Shown piece after piece: positions 8,392 to 16,920 of a stretch of 64,000 bases of DNA (positions within the stretch are counted from its first letter, which is position 1; each line of letters begins with the position of its first letter). This stretch comes from Lentzea alba (GTDB lineage Bacteria; Actinomycetota; Actinomycetes; Mycobacteriales; Pseudonocardiaceae). The position numbers and the translations under genes are program-made. The stretch covers positions 1-64,000 of the forward strand of contig NZ_JAAMPJ010000012.1 of the NCBI RefSeq assembly GCF_011067745.1, written 5' to 3'. Below the pieces are notes generated by a model, which was not told the DNA's origin, searched no databases, and worked only from the letters and a program-made list of their open reading frames with translations.

Positions 8392-9369
8392 TTACGGGTC
8401 GCGCTTAGCCGATCGGGCGGCGCGGCGGGACAGGTCGGCGAACGCGTCGCGCAGGGCGGGTGGGCCGACCACCTCGATCTCGGTGTCGAAGCGCGCCAGT
8501 TTCGCGGCGAGCGCGGCCCACGACCACGAGCCGGTCAGGAGCCTGGTGCGGGCGGGGCCGGCCTCCGAGGCGGTGTCGTCGCCGGTGAACGGGGCCACGT
8601 CGGCCAGCGGCAGGTCGAGGATCACCTTGCCGCGGCAGGGCCAGGTGTGAGTGTCGGCGCCTTTGAACCGGGCGGCCAGGAACGCCGAGACGTCGCCGCC
8701 GGGGACCTGGCGGGGTGTGAAGCGCGGTCCGTTGGGGATGCGCGGCGTCATCCGGTCGGCGCGGTACGTCCGCCAGTCCTCGCGCTCCGGGCTCCATCCG
8801 ACGAGGTACCAGCGGCCGGCCCGCACGACCAGGTGGTGCGGCTGGACGCGGCGAGGTGGCCGTGCGGAGTCGGTGCGGCCCGGCGCGTTGTAGTCGAAGC
8901 GCAGTTCCTCGCGGGCGCGAATGGCGTTGCTCAGCGTGACCAGCAGGTCGGTGTCCACCTGGGTGCCGCGGCCGGACGACTCGATCTCCAGCGCGTCGAT
9001 GCGCTGACGCAGCCGTGACGGCATGACCTGACGCACGGTGGCCAACGCCCGTGCGGCGGCCTCCTCGATGCCCGCGCCGGTGCCGACGGCGATCCTCAGC
9101 GCCACGGCGAGCGCGATCGCCTGTTCCTCGTCGAACAGCAGGGGCGGCACCTGGCTGCCCGCTTCGAGCCGGTACCCGCCGTCGGGGCCCTTGACCGCGT
9201 GCACGAGGTAACCGAGTTCGCGCAGCCGGTCGACGTCGCGGCGCACCGTCCGTTCGCTGACGCCGAGGCGCTGAGCCAGCAGCAGGCCCGGCCAGTCGCG
9301 GCGGACCTGCAGCAGGGACAGCAACGACAGCAGGCGGGCCGAGGTGGTCGTCGACGTGGCGATCGGCAT
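8392..9369 (-). CDS. YafY-type regulator with HTH and WYL domains
   Basis: A 325-residue transcription factor. An N-terminal helix-turn-helix of the DeoR/HTH_11 type (GVSERTVRRDVDRLRELGY, about residues 36-54) is followed by a WYL domain over about 145-310 with the signature REELRFDYNAPGR and a W-Y-L core (RWYLVGWSPEREDWRTYRADR). WYL domains sense small ligands or nucleic acids. It is divergent, across about 60 bases, from a VOC/PhnB-like gene, an arrangement often seen for YafY regulators that control one neighbouring enzyme; that relation is inferred. Confidence 0.9.
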   Translation of the reverse strand: MPIATSTTTSARLLSLLSLLQVRRDWPGLLLAQRLGVSERTVRRDVDRLRELGYLVHAVKGPDGGYRLEAGSQVPPLLFDEEQAIALAVALRIAVGTGAGIEEAAARALATVRQVMPSRLRQRIDALEIESSGRGTQVDTDLLVTLSNAIRAREELRFDYNAPGRTDSARPPRRVQPHHLVVRAGRWYLVGWSPEREDWRTYRADRMTPRIPNGPRFTPRQVPGGDVSAFLAARFKGADTHTWPCRGKVILDLPLADVAPFTGDDTASEAGPARTRLLTGSWSWAALAAKLARFDTEIEVVGPPALRDAFADLSRRAARSAKRDP

Positions 9370-9430
9370 GGTCTCAGCCTCGCACGAGTAGCGGACGTTC
9401 CCTGTCCGCTACTGCTGACATCGTGCACTC

Positions 9431-9892
9431 ATGTCATTGAACGCAGTTCCCCATCTCAACTTCCGCGGCCAGGCCCGGGAGGCGCTCGAGTTCTACCGGT
9501 CGGTCTTCGGCGGCCGGCTCACCGTCGTCACCTACGGCGACTTCGGGATGCCCGCCGAGGTGCCCGGCGCGCAGAACGTGGTGTTCGGCGAGGTCGTCGC
9601 GGACAACGGCTTCCGCGTCATGGCCTACGACGTGCCCGGTGCGGACGAGCCGATCGTCGCCGGTGAACCCACCACCCGGCGGGAGAACGGCACCACGATC
9701 ACCGCGGAGCCCTTCTTCCTGTCCGTGCGCGGCGAGAGCGCCGACGAGGTCGCCCCGATCTGGGAAGGACTCGCCGACGGCGCGACGGTGATCGAGAAGT
9801 TCGGCCCCTCGCAGTGGACGCCCGGCTTCGGGATGCTGGCCGACCGGTTCGGCGTCACCTGGGTCGTCGACGTGGCGGTCGCCCACGCCTGA
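9431..9892 (+). CDS. VOC-superfamily PhnB-like protein
   Basis: A 153-residue protein of the glyoxalase/vicinal oxygen chelate fold, PhnB or 3-demethylubiquinone methyltransferase-like subgroup. It opens with the typical LNFRGQAREALEFYRSVFGG and ends in a FGVTWVVDV strand. Members bind small molecules or metals; many act as antibiotic-binding or unknown accessory enzymes, so no substrate is assigned. It is probably the target of the divergent WYL regulator. Confidence 0.85.
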   Translation: MSLNAVPHLNFRGQAREALEFYRSVFGGRLTVVTYGDFGMPAEVPGAQNVVFGEVVADNGFRVMAYDVPGADEPIVAGEPTTRRENGTTITAEPFFLSVRGESADEVAPIWEGLADGATVIEKFGPSQWTPGFGMLADRFGVTWVVDVAVAHA

Positions 9893-9896
9893 GCCG

Positions 9897-10847
9897 TCAC
9901 GGGCAGGACGCGACGGCCGGAGGTGTGGGGGCCACCTCCACCTTCGGCCGCTCGGCCCGCACCGACGCGATGCCGCCGAGGATCAGCACACCGCCGGCCA
10001 GTTGCAGAGGCGTGAGTTCCTCGCCCAGCAGGAGCCAGGCCAGCACTGACGCCGAGACGACCTCCATCAGGCCGATGAACGACGCGAGCCGCGACCCGAG
10101 AATCCCGGAAGCGGTGATGCCGGTCGCGTAGGCGAGCGCGGTGCCGACGACCGCGACGATGAGCAGCGGCACCCACCAGGCCGCGGGGGTGCCGAGCAGC
10201 GGCACGTCGCCGAACGTCGCGGTGAACGGGAGCAGGCCGGTCGCCCCGATGAGCGCCAGGACGGGTGCGGCCACCAGGAGTCCGGTCCCGGCGAGCGCGA
10301 CCGGCGGCAGGCCGTCGTTGGGGCGCGCGGCGATCACGAAGTACAGGGCGCACCCGATGGCGGCACCGAACGCGGCCGCCAGGCCGATCGGGTCCACGGC
10401 CTGGATCGCGCCGGGGCCGATCACGAGCACGAGGCCGCCGACCGCGAGCACCGAGCCGACCAGGACGACCGGCGCGGGCGTGCGCCTGCTGACCGCCCAG
10501 GTGAACCCGACCAGGATGAGCGGTGCGAGGAACTCGATGAGCAGCGCGGTCGCCACCGGGATCCGCCCGATGGCGGCGAAGTAGAGGACCTGGGTGAGCG
10601 CGACCCCGGCGAGGCCCATGCCCAGCACGGACCACCTGGCCCGCCACAGCAGGTCCCACCGGCCGCGCAGGGACACCACGACGAACGGGAGCAGCACGAG
10701 CCCCGCCGCGAGCGCGCGGGCCGTGACGGCGGCGGCCGGGGACCAGCCGGCCGCCAGCAGCGGTTTGACCAGCACTCCGGAGGTGCTGAACGAGATGAAC
10801 GAGACCGTGGCCGCGATCAGGCCGGTGGACGTCGCCGGAACACCCAT
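9897..10847 (-). CDS. EamA/DMT-family transporter
   Basis: A 316-residue membrane protein with ten predicted hydrophobic helices in two EamA repeats (for example FISFSTSGVLVKPLLAAGW near the N-terminus and GTALAYATGITASGILGSRLASFIG in the second repeat). DMT proteins export metabolites, amino acids or drugs. The ATG at 10847 has GGAGG five bases upstream; longer in-frame openings lack a ribosome site. It is divergent from the CGNR regulator across about 80 bases, a pairing suggesting that the regulator controls efflux of its ligand. Confidence 0.88.
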   Translation of the reverse strand: MGVPATSTGLIAATVSFISFSTSGVLVKPLLAAGWSPAAAVTARALAAGLVLLPFVVVSLRGRWDLLWRARWSVLGMGLAGVALTQVLYFAAIGRIPVATALLIEFLAPLILVGFTWAVSRRTPAPVVLVGSVLAVGGLVLVIGPGAIQAVDPIGLAAAFGAAIGCALYFVIAARPNDGLPPVALAGTGLLVAAPVLALIGATGLLPFTATFGDVPLLGTPAAWWVPLLIVAVVGTALAYATGITASGILGSRLASFIGLMEVVSASVLAWLLLGEELTPLQLAGGVLILGGIASVRAERPKVEVAPTPPAVASCP

Positions 10848-10929
10848 GCTCGCCTCCGCGTGCCGTGAGTTGTCATGACCTATCGTTGTTACGGTCCTGA
10901 CGGTAGGCCGGTCGCGGTAAGGAGTCAAT

Positions 10930-11481
10930 TTGCGTTTTGCCCCTGACACGGAGGAGTCGCTCGCCTTCGTGGTCGCGCTGTGCAACACCGACCCCTCGGC
11001 GTCGCGCAGCGGTGCCGACGAACTGGCCACGGTCGACCAGCTCGCGGCCCTGTTGAGCCACTTCGGCTACACCGGACGCATCGACCACGACGAGGCGGAA
11101 CTGCGCGACGTCCACCGCGCCCGCGCACTGCTCCGCCACGTCTGGACCCTCGACCGCGACGACGCTGTCGGAGCCGTGAACAAGATGCTGCGCGACGCGA
11201 AGGCGCTCCCGCACCTCGTGCGGCACGACTCGCAGGACTGGCACATGCACGCCACCGAGCCCGACTCCCCGCTGGCCGAACGGATCCGGGTGGAGGCCGC
11301 GCTCGCCCTCATCGACGTGATCCGGATGAACGAGATGGACCGTCTGCGGATCTGCGCGGCGGACGACTGCGCCGGTCTGCTGCTGGACCTGTCCCGCAAC
11401 GGCCTCAAGCGGTTCTGCACCGTGCGCTGCGGCAACCGGATGAACATGATCGCCTTCCGGGAACGACGCGCGGACCGGTGA
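10930..11481 (+). CDS. CGNR zinc-finger (ABATE-domain) transcription factor
   Basis: A 183-residue regulator with an N-terminal ABATE sensor domain and a C-terminal CGNR zinc finger, visible as CAADDCAGLLLDLSRNGLKR followed by FCTVRCGNRMN, with four cysteines and the CGNR signature. It starts at TTG, preceded by AAGGAG seven bases upstream; no ATG or GTG fits as well. These proteins are predicted ligand-responsive DNA-binding proteins. The divergent EamA transporter is the likely target. Confidence 0.85.
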   Translation: MRFAPDTEESLAFVVALCNTDPSASRSGADELATVDQLAALLSHFGYTGRIDHDEAELRDVHRARALLRHVWTLDRDDAVGAVNKMLRDAKALPHLVRHDSQDWHMHATEPDSPLAERIRVEAALALIDVIRMNEMDRLRICAADDCAGLLLDLSRNGLKRFCTVRCGNRMNMIAFRERRADR

Positions 11482-11490
11482 CGACCGGTG

Positions 11491-11967
11491 TCACGGCGCC
11501 TGGACGTACGGCGGCGCCACGCCCCAGCCCCACTTCGGCACCGGCGCCCCGTGGAAGGGCTTGGCGTCCGGCGCGGAGTTCTGCACCGCCAGCCGGGTGC
11601 CCCACTCCAGATAGGACACGAACGCGGCGCGGAACTCCGGGTCGTCCGGCAGCGCCACCTCGTCCGCCGCGTCCATGATCAGGTTCAGCCAGCGACGACG
11701 CTGCTGTTCGGTGATGGCCCGACCGAGATGCTTGGCCAGCATGAACTCGTAGCCGCCGCGCTCTGCGGTGTACGCGGCCGGTCCGCCGAACACCTCGCCC
11801 AGCCACAGCGCCACGTACCGCGCGTGGCCCGGATCCATTCCGGCGAACACCGGCGCCAGCAGCTCGTCCTGCGCGACCTTCCGGTAGAACGCTTCGGTCA
11901 GGCGCAGCAACGCGTCCGCGCCACCGGCCCAGGTGTAAAGAGAAGGTGTCGGCTCGTCGTTGATCAC
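11491..11967 (-). CDS. glbO: Group II truncated haemoglobin
   Basis: A 158-residue globin of the truncated group II (HbO) type. The proximal-side region FMLAKHLGRAITEQQRRRWL and the N-terminal TLYTWAGG-like segment (SLYTWAGGADALLRLTEAFY) match the family, with a C-terminal tail slightly longer than usual. Such globins bind O2, NO or peroxides and protect respiration. GTG start with GGAG eight bases upstream. It diverges from an HxlR regulator with a short operator-like sequence between them, suggesting redox or NO control (inference). Confidence 0.88.
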   Translation of the reverse strand: MINDEPTPSLYTWAGGADALLRLTEAFYRKVAQDELLAPVFAGMDPGHARYVALWLGEVFGGPAAYTAERGGYEFMLAKHLGRAITEQQRRRWLNLIMDAADEVALPDDPEFRAAFVSYLEWGTRLAVQNSAPDAKPFHGAPVPKWGWGVAPPYVQAP

Positions 11968-12008
11968 GACGCCCACTCCAGCAGCACGCGCGAAGTCAGG
12001 CAAGTACG

Positions 12009-12020
12009 CACCTTTTGGTG
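12009..12020. promoter_or_regulatory. Possible HxlR operator (CACC-TTTT-GGTG)
   Basis: A short inverted repeat in the 63-base gap between the haemoglobin and HxlR genes, just upstream of the HxlR ribosome site. HxlR factors usually autoregulate and control the divergent gene. The palindrome is short, so this is suggestive only. Confidence 0.4.
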
Positions 12021-12030
12021 AGGAGCGCCC

Positions 12031-12390
12031 ATGTACCACTGTCCTGTCGAGCTGGCCCTCGACGTCATCGGAGGCAAGTGGCGGGCGGTGATCCTGGCCC
12101 ACCTCAAGGAAAAGTCCCACCACTACGGCGAGCTGCGCCGCAAGGTGCCGGGCATCAGCGAGAAGATGTTCGGGCAGCGGCTGCGCGAGCTGCAGGACGC
12201 CGGTCTGGTGTCGCGAACCGAGGTGCCACCGTACGTCGAGTACGCGCTGACCGAGGAAGGCCGCAGCCTGGGACCGGCGCTGCAGGCCTTGTACGACTGG
12301 GGGCTCGAGCGCGCGGCGCGCACCGGCGCGGTCATCGCGCCGCCGGATGCCGCACGTGCCGATCGGCACCCCTCACCGCATGACCTTTGA
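12031..12390 (+). CDS. HxlR-family winged-helix regulator
   Basis: A 119-residue HxlR protein with the conserved N-terminal cysteine (YHCPVELALDVIGGKWRAVIL) that serves as an electrophile or redox sensor in several members, the helix-turn-helix (FGQRLRELQDAGLVSRTEVPP) and the typical VEYALTEEGRSL beta-wing. Strong GAGGAG site before the ATG. Likely controls the divergent truncated haemoglobin gene and itself. Confidence 0.9.
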   Translation: MYHCPVELALDVIGGKWRAVILAHLKEKSHHYGELRRKVPGISEKMFGQRLRELQDAGLVSRTEVPPYVEYALTEEGRSLGPALQALYDWGLERAARTGAVIAPPDAARADRHPSPHDL

Positions 12391-12392
12391 CG

Positions 12393-12419
12393 TCCGAAGT
12401 GGCCGGTCGGGACTTCGGA
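12393..12419. terminator. Hairpin after the HxlR gene
   Basis: An 8-bp stem, TCCGAAGT pairing with ACTTCGGA around an 11-base GC-rich loop, starting three bases after the HxlR stop and about 30 bases before the next start. It could terminate HxlR transcription or be an operator for the following genes. Confidence 0.4.
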
Positions 12420-12450
12420 GCACGGTGTCCGCGCTCGTAGCGTCCTCGGT

Positions 12451-13020
12451 GTGACGGATGACAAGATCTTCTTGCCGAGGTTCGGCGCGGTGTGCGGGAT
12501 CCTTCTCGCCCTGTCCATCGGGGTGCCCGGGGCCGTCGAGGCGTTCACCGGGGAGACGGCGGCGACCAGTCTGGCGATCGGGTTGGGAACGGCGTTCGGA
12601 GCACCCGCGGTGGTGGCGTTCCACGGGCACCAGGCGCACGCGTCGGGGAGGTTCGGCGCGTACGCGTTCGCGGTGAACATGATCGGGCTGGGGCTGTTCA
12701 CGGGGGTGGCGTTCGCGCTGAACCTGGTGATCTTCTTCCAGGAGCCGGGGCAGCTGGCGGTGCTGACGGAGGTAGTGCTGAAGGGGGCGTCACTGGTGTT
12801 CGTGCTCGGCACGGTGGCGTTCGGGGCGTCGATGGTGCGGGCGAAGGTGTTTCCCGCGATCCCGGCCTGGGGGTACGGGATCAGCTTCGCGCTGCTGGCC
12901 GTGTTCGCGGCGCTGCCGGACACACCGTGGTCCGCGTTGCTGCACGTCGCCTGCGCCGTGGTGCTGGGATGGTTGTCCGCTGCGGTGTGGCCGCCGCGCC
13001 CGGTCACGGCACTAGCCTGA
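12451..13020 (+). CDS. Membrane protein of unknown function upstream of a two-component system
   Basis: A 189-residue hydrophobic protein with about five or six membrane segments (for example AVCGILLALSIGVPGAVEAF and SLVFVLGTVAFGASMV). No family signature was recognised. It is read from a GTG in the same direction as the sensor kinase five bases downstream, so it is probably in the same transcript and may be an accessory membrane component of that system or simply co-expressed. A ribosome site is not obvious. Confidence 0.7.
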   Translation: MTDDKIFLPRFGAVCGILLALSIGVPGAVEAFTGETAATSLAIGLGTAFGAPAVVAFHGHQAHASGRFGAYAFAVNMIGLGLFTGVAFALNLVIFFQEPGQLAVLTEVVLKGASLVFVLGTVAFGASMVRAKVFPAIPAWGYGISFALLAVFAALPDTPWSALLHVACAVVLGWLSAAVWPPRPVTALA

Positions 13021-13025
13021 GCGGC

Positions 13026-14120
13026 ATGCACATGTCGCGACCGGCGTACTGGGTCTCGCCGCTGCTGTGCGTCGCGGTGCTGGTCGCGGGTGTGTACGCC
13101 GCGGTCTCCGGGCTCGGCACCACCACGTTGCCGCTGTTCGTCGGCGGACTGGTGGTGCTCGTGGTCGTGGACCTGGCGGAGTTCCGCCGCTACCCGGTGC
13201 GCACGCCGAAGCCGGTGGCGGCGGCCCTGTTGGCGGTGCGGGCCGCCCTTTACGCGGGGCTGGCCCTCGTGGACGGTTCGGGGCTGGTACGGGTGTTGCT
13301 GGTGCTCGTGCCGTTCACCGCGTACTTCGCGTTCGGTCGGGCAGTCGCGTTCGGGCTGGCCGCTCTGTGTCTCGCGGCGGCGGTGGTGAGCGTCCCGGAC
13401 TGGTACGCCCACGTGGAGCGGGTGTCGGACCTGGTGATGCTGGCCGTCGGGCTGGTGCTGACGCTGACGATGGCGGCGGTGGCGGTGCGGGAGCGCGACG
13501 GGCGGATCCGGCTGCAGGAGTCGCATCGCACGGTGGCGGAGCTGTCGGCGGCGGCGGAACGCGCCAGGGTGGCCAGGGATCTGCACGACGACCTCGGCCA
13601 CCACCTGACCGCGATCGTGGTGCTGCTGGAGAAGGCCTCCGCGTTCCACGACCGCGAACCCGCCGCCGCGAAGGCCGCCGTTCTCGACGCGGAGCAGTCG
13701 GCTCGGCGGGCTCTCGGCGAGGTGCGTGAGTCGGTGCGGTCACTGCGTTCGTTCCACCTGCTCGCCGCCCTCGACGAACTGGTGGCGGGCCAGGACGAAG
13801 TCACCCTCACGGTCAGCGGTTCCCCGGACGGCCATGCCGTCGGTGCCCTGCACGCGTTGTACCGGGCCGCACAGGAGGGCATCACCAACGCGCGCAGGCA
13901 CGCCGGCGCCACGCGCATCGCCGTCGCGGTCGACCTCGACGCCGAACGGGCCCGGCTGGCCGTGGCCGACGACGGGCGCGGCATGGGCGCGGCGGCGGAA
14001 GGGTTCGGGTTGCTCGGGATGCGGGAACGGGTCGCGCTGTCCGGCGGACGGGTCGACCTCGCCAGCACCTCGTCCGGCACGAGGCTGACGGTGACGATCC
14101 CCGCGGCGAGGACCGCATGA
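13026..14120 (+). CDS. NarL-type sensor histidine kinase
   Basis: A 364-residue kinase. Four or more N-terminal membrane helices (to about residue 150) are followed by a short coiled linker, a HisKA_3 dimerisation domain with the phospho-acceptor in [15 protein letters not shown] (His near 186), and an HATPase domain ending in VADDGRGM and [16 protein letters not shown]. There is no obvious extracellular sensor loop, so the signal is probably membrane-perceived. Its stop overlaps the response regulator start (ATGA). Confidence 0.92.
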   Translation: MHMSRPAYWVSPLLCVAVLVAGVYAAVSGLGTTTLPLFVGGLVVLVVVDLAEFRRYPVRTPKPVAAALLAVRAALYAGLALVDGSGLVRVLLVLVPFTAYFAFGRAVAFGLAALCLAAAVVSVPDWYAHVERVSDLVMLAVGLVLTLTMAAVAVRERDGRIRLQESHRTVAELSAAAERARVARDLHDDLGHHLTAIVVLLEKASAFHDREPAAAKAAVLDAEQSARRALGEVRESVRSLRSFHLLAALDELVAGQDEVTLTVSGSPDGHAVGALHALYRAAQEGITNARRHAGATRIAVAVDLDAERARLAVADDGRGMGAAAEGFGLLGMRERVALSGGRVDLASTSSGTRLTVTIPAARTA

Positions 14121-14740
14121 CCCGCGTGCTGGTGGTCGACGACCAGCGGCTGATCCGCGAGGGCATCGCGTCGTTGCTGAGCCTGCAGCCAGGGATCGAG
14201 GTCGTCGGCACCGCCCGCGACGGGCACGAGGCCGTGGAGCTGGCGGTGACGCTGACCCCGGACGTCGTGCTGATGGACGTGCGGATGCCGGGGATCGACG
14301 GCGTGGAGGCGGTGACGCTGCTGCGCAAGCGGGCACCCGATTGCCGGGTGGTCATGCTGACCACGTTCGACGACGAGGACTACGTGGTGCGCTCCCTGCG
14401 CGCGGGCGCGACCGGCTACCTGCTCAAAGACCTGCCGTCGCAGGAGCTCGCGGCGGCGGTCCGGCTCGCCGCGGCGGGCGTGGCCCAGTTCGACCCGGCC
14501 GCGGCGGCCAGGCTGGCGGCGGTGCTGAGCCGGTCGGACAGCCACCGCGAGCCGCTCACCGTGCGCGAGGTGGAGGTGCTGCGGCTGGTCGCGGCCGGGG
14601 CGACCAACCGGGAGATCGCCGGGCGCCTGCACCTGTCGGAGGGCACGGTGAAGAACCACCTCTCCCGCATCCTCGGGCGACTCGGGCTGCGCGACCGGAC
14701 GCAGGCCGCGCTGTACGCCCAGTCGCACGGTCTGGTGTGA
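14117..14740 (+). CDS. NarL/LuxR-type response regulator
   Basis: A 207-residue regulator with a receiver domain (phospho-acceptor Asp54 in [10 protein letters not shown], conserved lysine in GYLLKDLP) and a C-terminal LuxR helix-turn-helix ([22 protein letters not shown], about residues 143-164). The start overlaps the kinase stop by four bases, so both proteins are made together. Targets are unknown. Confidence 0.93.
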   Translation: MTRVLVVDDQRLIREGIASLLSLQPGIEVVGTARDGHEAVELAVTLTPDVVLMDVRMPGIDGVEAVTLLRKRAPDCRVVMLTTFDDEDYVVRSLRAGATGYLLKDLPSQELAAAVRLAAAGVAQFDPAAAARLAAVLSRSDSHREPLTVREVEVLRLVAAGATNREIAGRLHLSEGTVKNHLSRILGRLGLRDRTQAALYAQSHGLV

Positions 14741-14771
14741 TGAGGCCGCCCTCGACCGCGGGCGGCCTCAT
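14740..14771. terminator. Bidirectional terminator hairpin
   Basis: A perfect 12-bp stem (ATGAGGCCGCCC with GGGCGGCCTCAT) around eight bases, overlapping the response regulator stop and lying 15 bases from the stop of the convergent transporter gene. Confidence 0.8.
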
Positions 14772-14786
14772 TCCGATGTGGACAGT

Positions 14787-16091
14787 TCAGACCTGAGTGG
14801 TGGCAGGAACAGATGACTCCCGCGCCGAACGCCCGAGCTCCGCGGTCGGACGCCGGAACGTCTCGCGTCCCGTCGCGATCGCGGTCGCGCTCAGCGCGCA
14901 CACCGCCGCCGTGAAGATCGCGACCCCGACCCAGTCGTCGCGGCCGGAGCCGATCGCCGACACCACGCTCGGCGCGAGACCTGCGATCGCGAACCCGAAC
15001 TGCGTGCCGATCGCCATGCCCGACAACCGGACCTCGGTGCTGAACATCTCGCCGTACAGCGACGGCCAGATGCCGTTGATCGCGGAGTAGGCCACGCCGA
15101 ACAGCAGGATGCCGAGCGCGAACACCAGGCCGTACGCGCCGATGGAGATCGACCACAGGTACGGGAAGATCAGGATCGCGCACGCGCCGCACCCCGCGAG
15201 GAACACCGGCTTGCGGCCGATCCTGTCGGAAAGCCCTGCCAGCAACGGGATCGCGGCCAGCGCGACGACGTTGGCGAGGACGCCGACCCACAGCATGGAC
15301 GTGCGGGCCAGGCCGATCGTGTTCACCGCGTAGCTCAGGGCGTAGACGGTGAAGATCGTGCTGACCGAGGCGATGGTGGCCGCGAGGACGACCCGCAGGA
15401 CGTCGGCCCAGTGCGTGCGGAACAACGTGGCGACCGGCAGCTTGGCCACCTTGGTGCGCTTGAACACGGCGGTCTCGTCGATCTTGCGGCGGATGACCAG
15501 TCCGACGATCACGACGACCGCGCTGCACCAGAACGGCACGCGCCAGCCCCAGCTCAGCAGGTCTTCCTGGGGGAGTGCGGCCACGGGCAGGAAGATCGCG
15601 GTGGCGAGGATCTGGCCGGCCTGCGTGCCGCTCAGGGTGAAGCTCGTGAAGTACGCCCGGCGGTGTTCCGGTGCGTGCTCGAGTGACATCGAGTTCGCGC
15701 CCGCCTGCTCGCCCGACGCCGAAAGTCCTTGCAGCAGACGGAGAACGACGAGCAGGACCGGCGCCAGCACGCCGATCGAGGCGTAGGTGGGCAGGCAGCC
15801 GACGGCGAAGGTCGCCACGCCCATCAGCAGCAGGGTGAAGACGAGGACCTTCTTGCGGCCGAAGCGATCGCCGACGTGGCCGAGCACGAACGCGCCGAGG
15901 GGCCTGGCGAGGTAGCCCACGCCGAACGTGGCGAGCGCGAGCAGGGTGCCCGTCGCCGGGTCGGCGGCGGGGAAGAAGACCTTGTTGAAGACCAGTGCAG
16001 CGGCTGTGCCGTAGATGAAGAAGTCGTAGTACTCGAGGGCGCTGCCGATCCAGGCTGCCAGCGCAGTCTTGCGGGCCATCGATGTGGTCAC
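14787..16091 (-). CDS. MHS-family MFS transporter, probably for shikimate/quinate-type acids
   Basis: A 434-residue transporter with twelve membrane segments, the metabolite:H+ symporter opening ALAAWIGSALEYYDFFIYGTAA and the GYLARPLGAFVLGHVGDRFGRKK loop between helices 2 and 3. The family includes ShiA, KgtP and dicarboxylate carriers. The GTG start has GGAG six bases upstream. Its neighbours (TetR regulator, shikimate dehydrogenase, dehydroshikimate dehydratase) and the 20-bp operator it shares with them make quinate, shikimate or dehydroshikimate the likely cargo. Confidence 0.88.
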   Translation of the reverse strand: MTTSMARKTALAAWIGSALEYYDFFIYGTAAALVFNKVFFPAADPATGTLLALATFGVGYLARPLGAFVLGHVGDRFGRKKVLVFTLLLMGVATFAVGCLPTYASIGVLAPVLLVVLRLLQGLSASGEQAGANSMSLEHAPEHRRAYFTSFTLSGTQAGQILATAIFLPVAALPQEDLLSWGWRVPFWCSAVVVIVGLVIRRKIDETAVFKRTKVAKLPVATLFRTHWADVLRVVLAATIASVSTIFTVYALSYAVNTIGLARTSMLWVGVLANVVALAAIPLLAGLSDRIGRKPVFLAGCGACAILIFPYLWSISIGAYGLVFALGILLFGVAYSAINGIWPSLYGEMFSTEVRLSGMAIGTQFGFAIAGLAPSVVSAIGSGRDDWVGVAIFTAAVCALSATAIATGRETFRRPTAELGRSARESSVPATTQV

Positions 16092-16104
16092 GGCGTACTC
16101 CGAT

Positions 16105-16124
16105 GTACGATCTAGTTAGTTAAC
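16105..16124. promoter_or_regulatory. Operator upstream of the MHS transporter
   Basis: GTACGATCTAGTTAGTTAAC lies 14 bases before the transporter start. The same 20-mer, in inverted orientation and with two mismatches, occurs before the shikimate dehydrogenase operon at 16884-16903. The TetR gene between the two sites is the obvious binding protein. Confidence 0.75.
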
Positions 16125-16166
16125 ACAAAATCGGACACGCCACCCCTCTGTGTCAAGGGTTTGGTT

Positions 16167-16808
16167 TCAGCTGGTCAGATAGTCGATCAGCATGTCACCG
16201 AGCATGCGCCGGTAGTGCTCGCGGCGCGCCGGGTCGAGCATGTCCCGGCCGAAGATCGCGGCGAACGTGTGCCGGTTCGCGAGCCGGAAGACGCAGAACG
16301 AGCTGATCGCGATGTGCACGTCGAGCGGGTCGACGTCGGTGCGGAACCGGCCGGCCGCGCGGCCTCGTTCGAGGATCTGCGTCAGGCAGTCGAGCGCCGG
16401 GTTCGCCAGTCCCGCCAGCACTTCCGAGCGCGCGATGTGCTCGGCGCGGTGGATGTTCTCGATGCTGACGAGCCTGATGAAGTCGGGATGCGCCTCGTGG
16501 TGGTCGAACGTGAGCTCGGCGAGCCGGCGGATGGCGTCCTCCGGCTCGAGGTGTTCCACGTCGAGCTCGGCTTCGAGCGCGCGGATGGCCAGGTAGGCGC
16601 GCTCCAGGACGGCGATGTAGAGCTGTTCCTTGCCGCCGAAGTAGTAGTAGATCATCCGCTTGGTGGTGCTGGTGCGCTCGGCGATCTCGTCGACCCGCGC
16701 GCCTGTGTAGCCCTTGTCCGCGAACTCCCGGGTGGCTACGTCCAGGATGTCGGCGCGGGTGCGGTCCTTGTCCCGCTGGCGCTCGGCATCGGCTGACGGT
16801 GCGGCCAC
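16167..16808 (-). CDS. TetR-family regulator of the quinate/shikimate module
   Basis: A 213-residue TetR protein with a helix-turn-helix at about residues 25-60 (ILDVATREFADKGYTGARVDEI, TTKRMIYYYFGGKEQLY) and a C-terminal ligand domain of the TetR_C_6/PsrA-like kind. The GTG at 16808 has AAGGGGGC upstream; an earlier in-frame opening lacks one. It lies between two transcription units that share an operator, so it probably represses both and responds to a pathway acid. The ligand is inferred. Confidence 0.88.
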   Translation of the reverse strand: MAAPSADAERQRDKDRTRADILDVATREFADKGYTGARVDEIAERTSTTKRMIYYYFGGKEQLYIAVLERAYLAIRALEAELDVEHLEPEDAIRRLAELTFDHHEAHPDFIRLVSIENIHRAEHIARSEVLAGLANPALDCLTQILERGRAAGRFRTDVDPLDVHIAISSFCVFRLANRHTFAAIFGRDMLDPARREHYRRMLGDMLIDYLTS

Positions 16809-16883
16809 CGGGCCCCCTTCGATCTGCGGACGACCAGCCAACTCTAGTGCAGCCCTTTGCTGCGGGTGGACCAGTGCGCTAGC

Positions 16884-16903
16884 GTTAACTCACTAGTTCG
16901 TAC
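16884..16903. promoter_or_regulatory. Operator upstream of the shikimate dehydrogenase operon
   Basis: The plus strand reads GTTAACTCACTAGTTCGTAC; its reverse complement matches the transporter operator at 18 of 20 positions. It lies in the divergent gap between the TetR gene and the dehydrogenase, 18 bases before the dehydrogenase start, where bound repressor would block the promoter. Confidence 0.75.
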
Positions 16904-16920
16904 ATTAGGTGGGAGACCTG

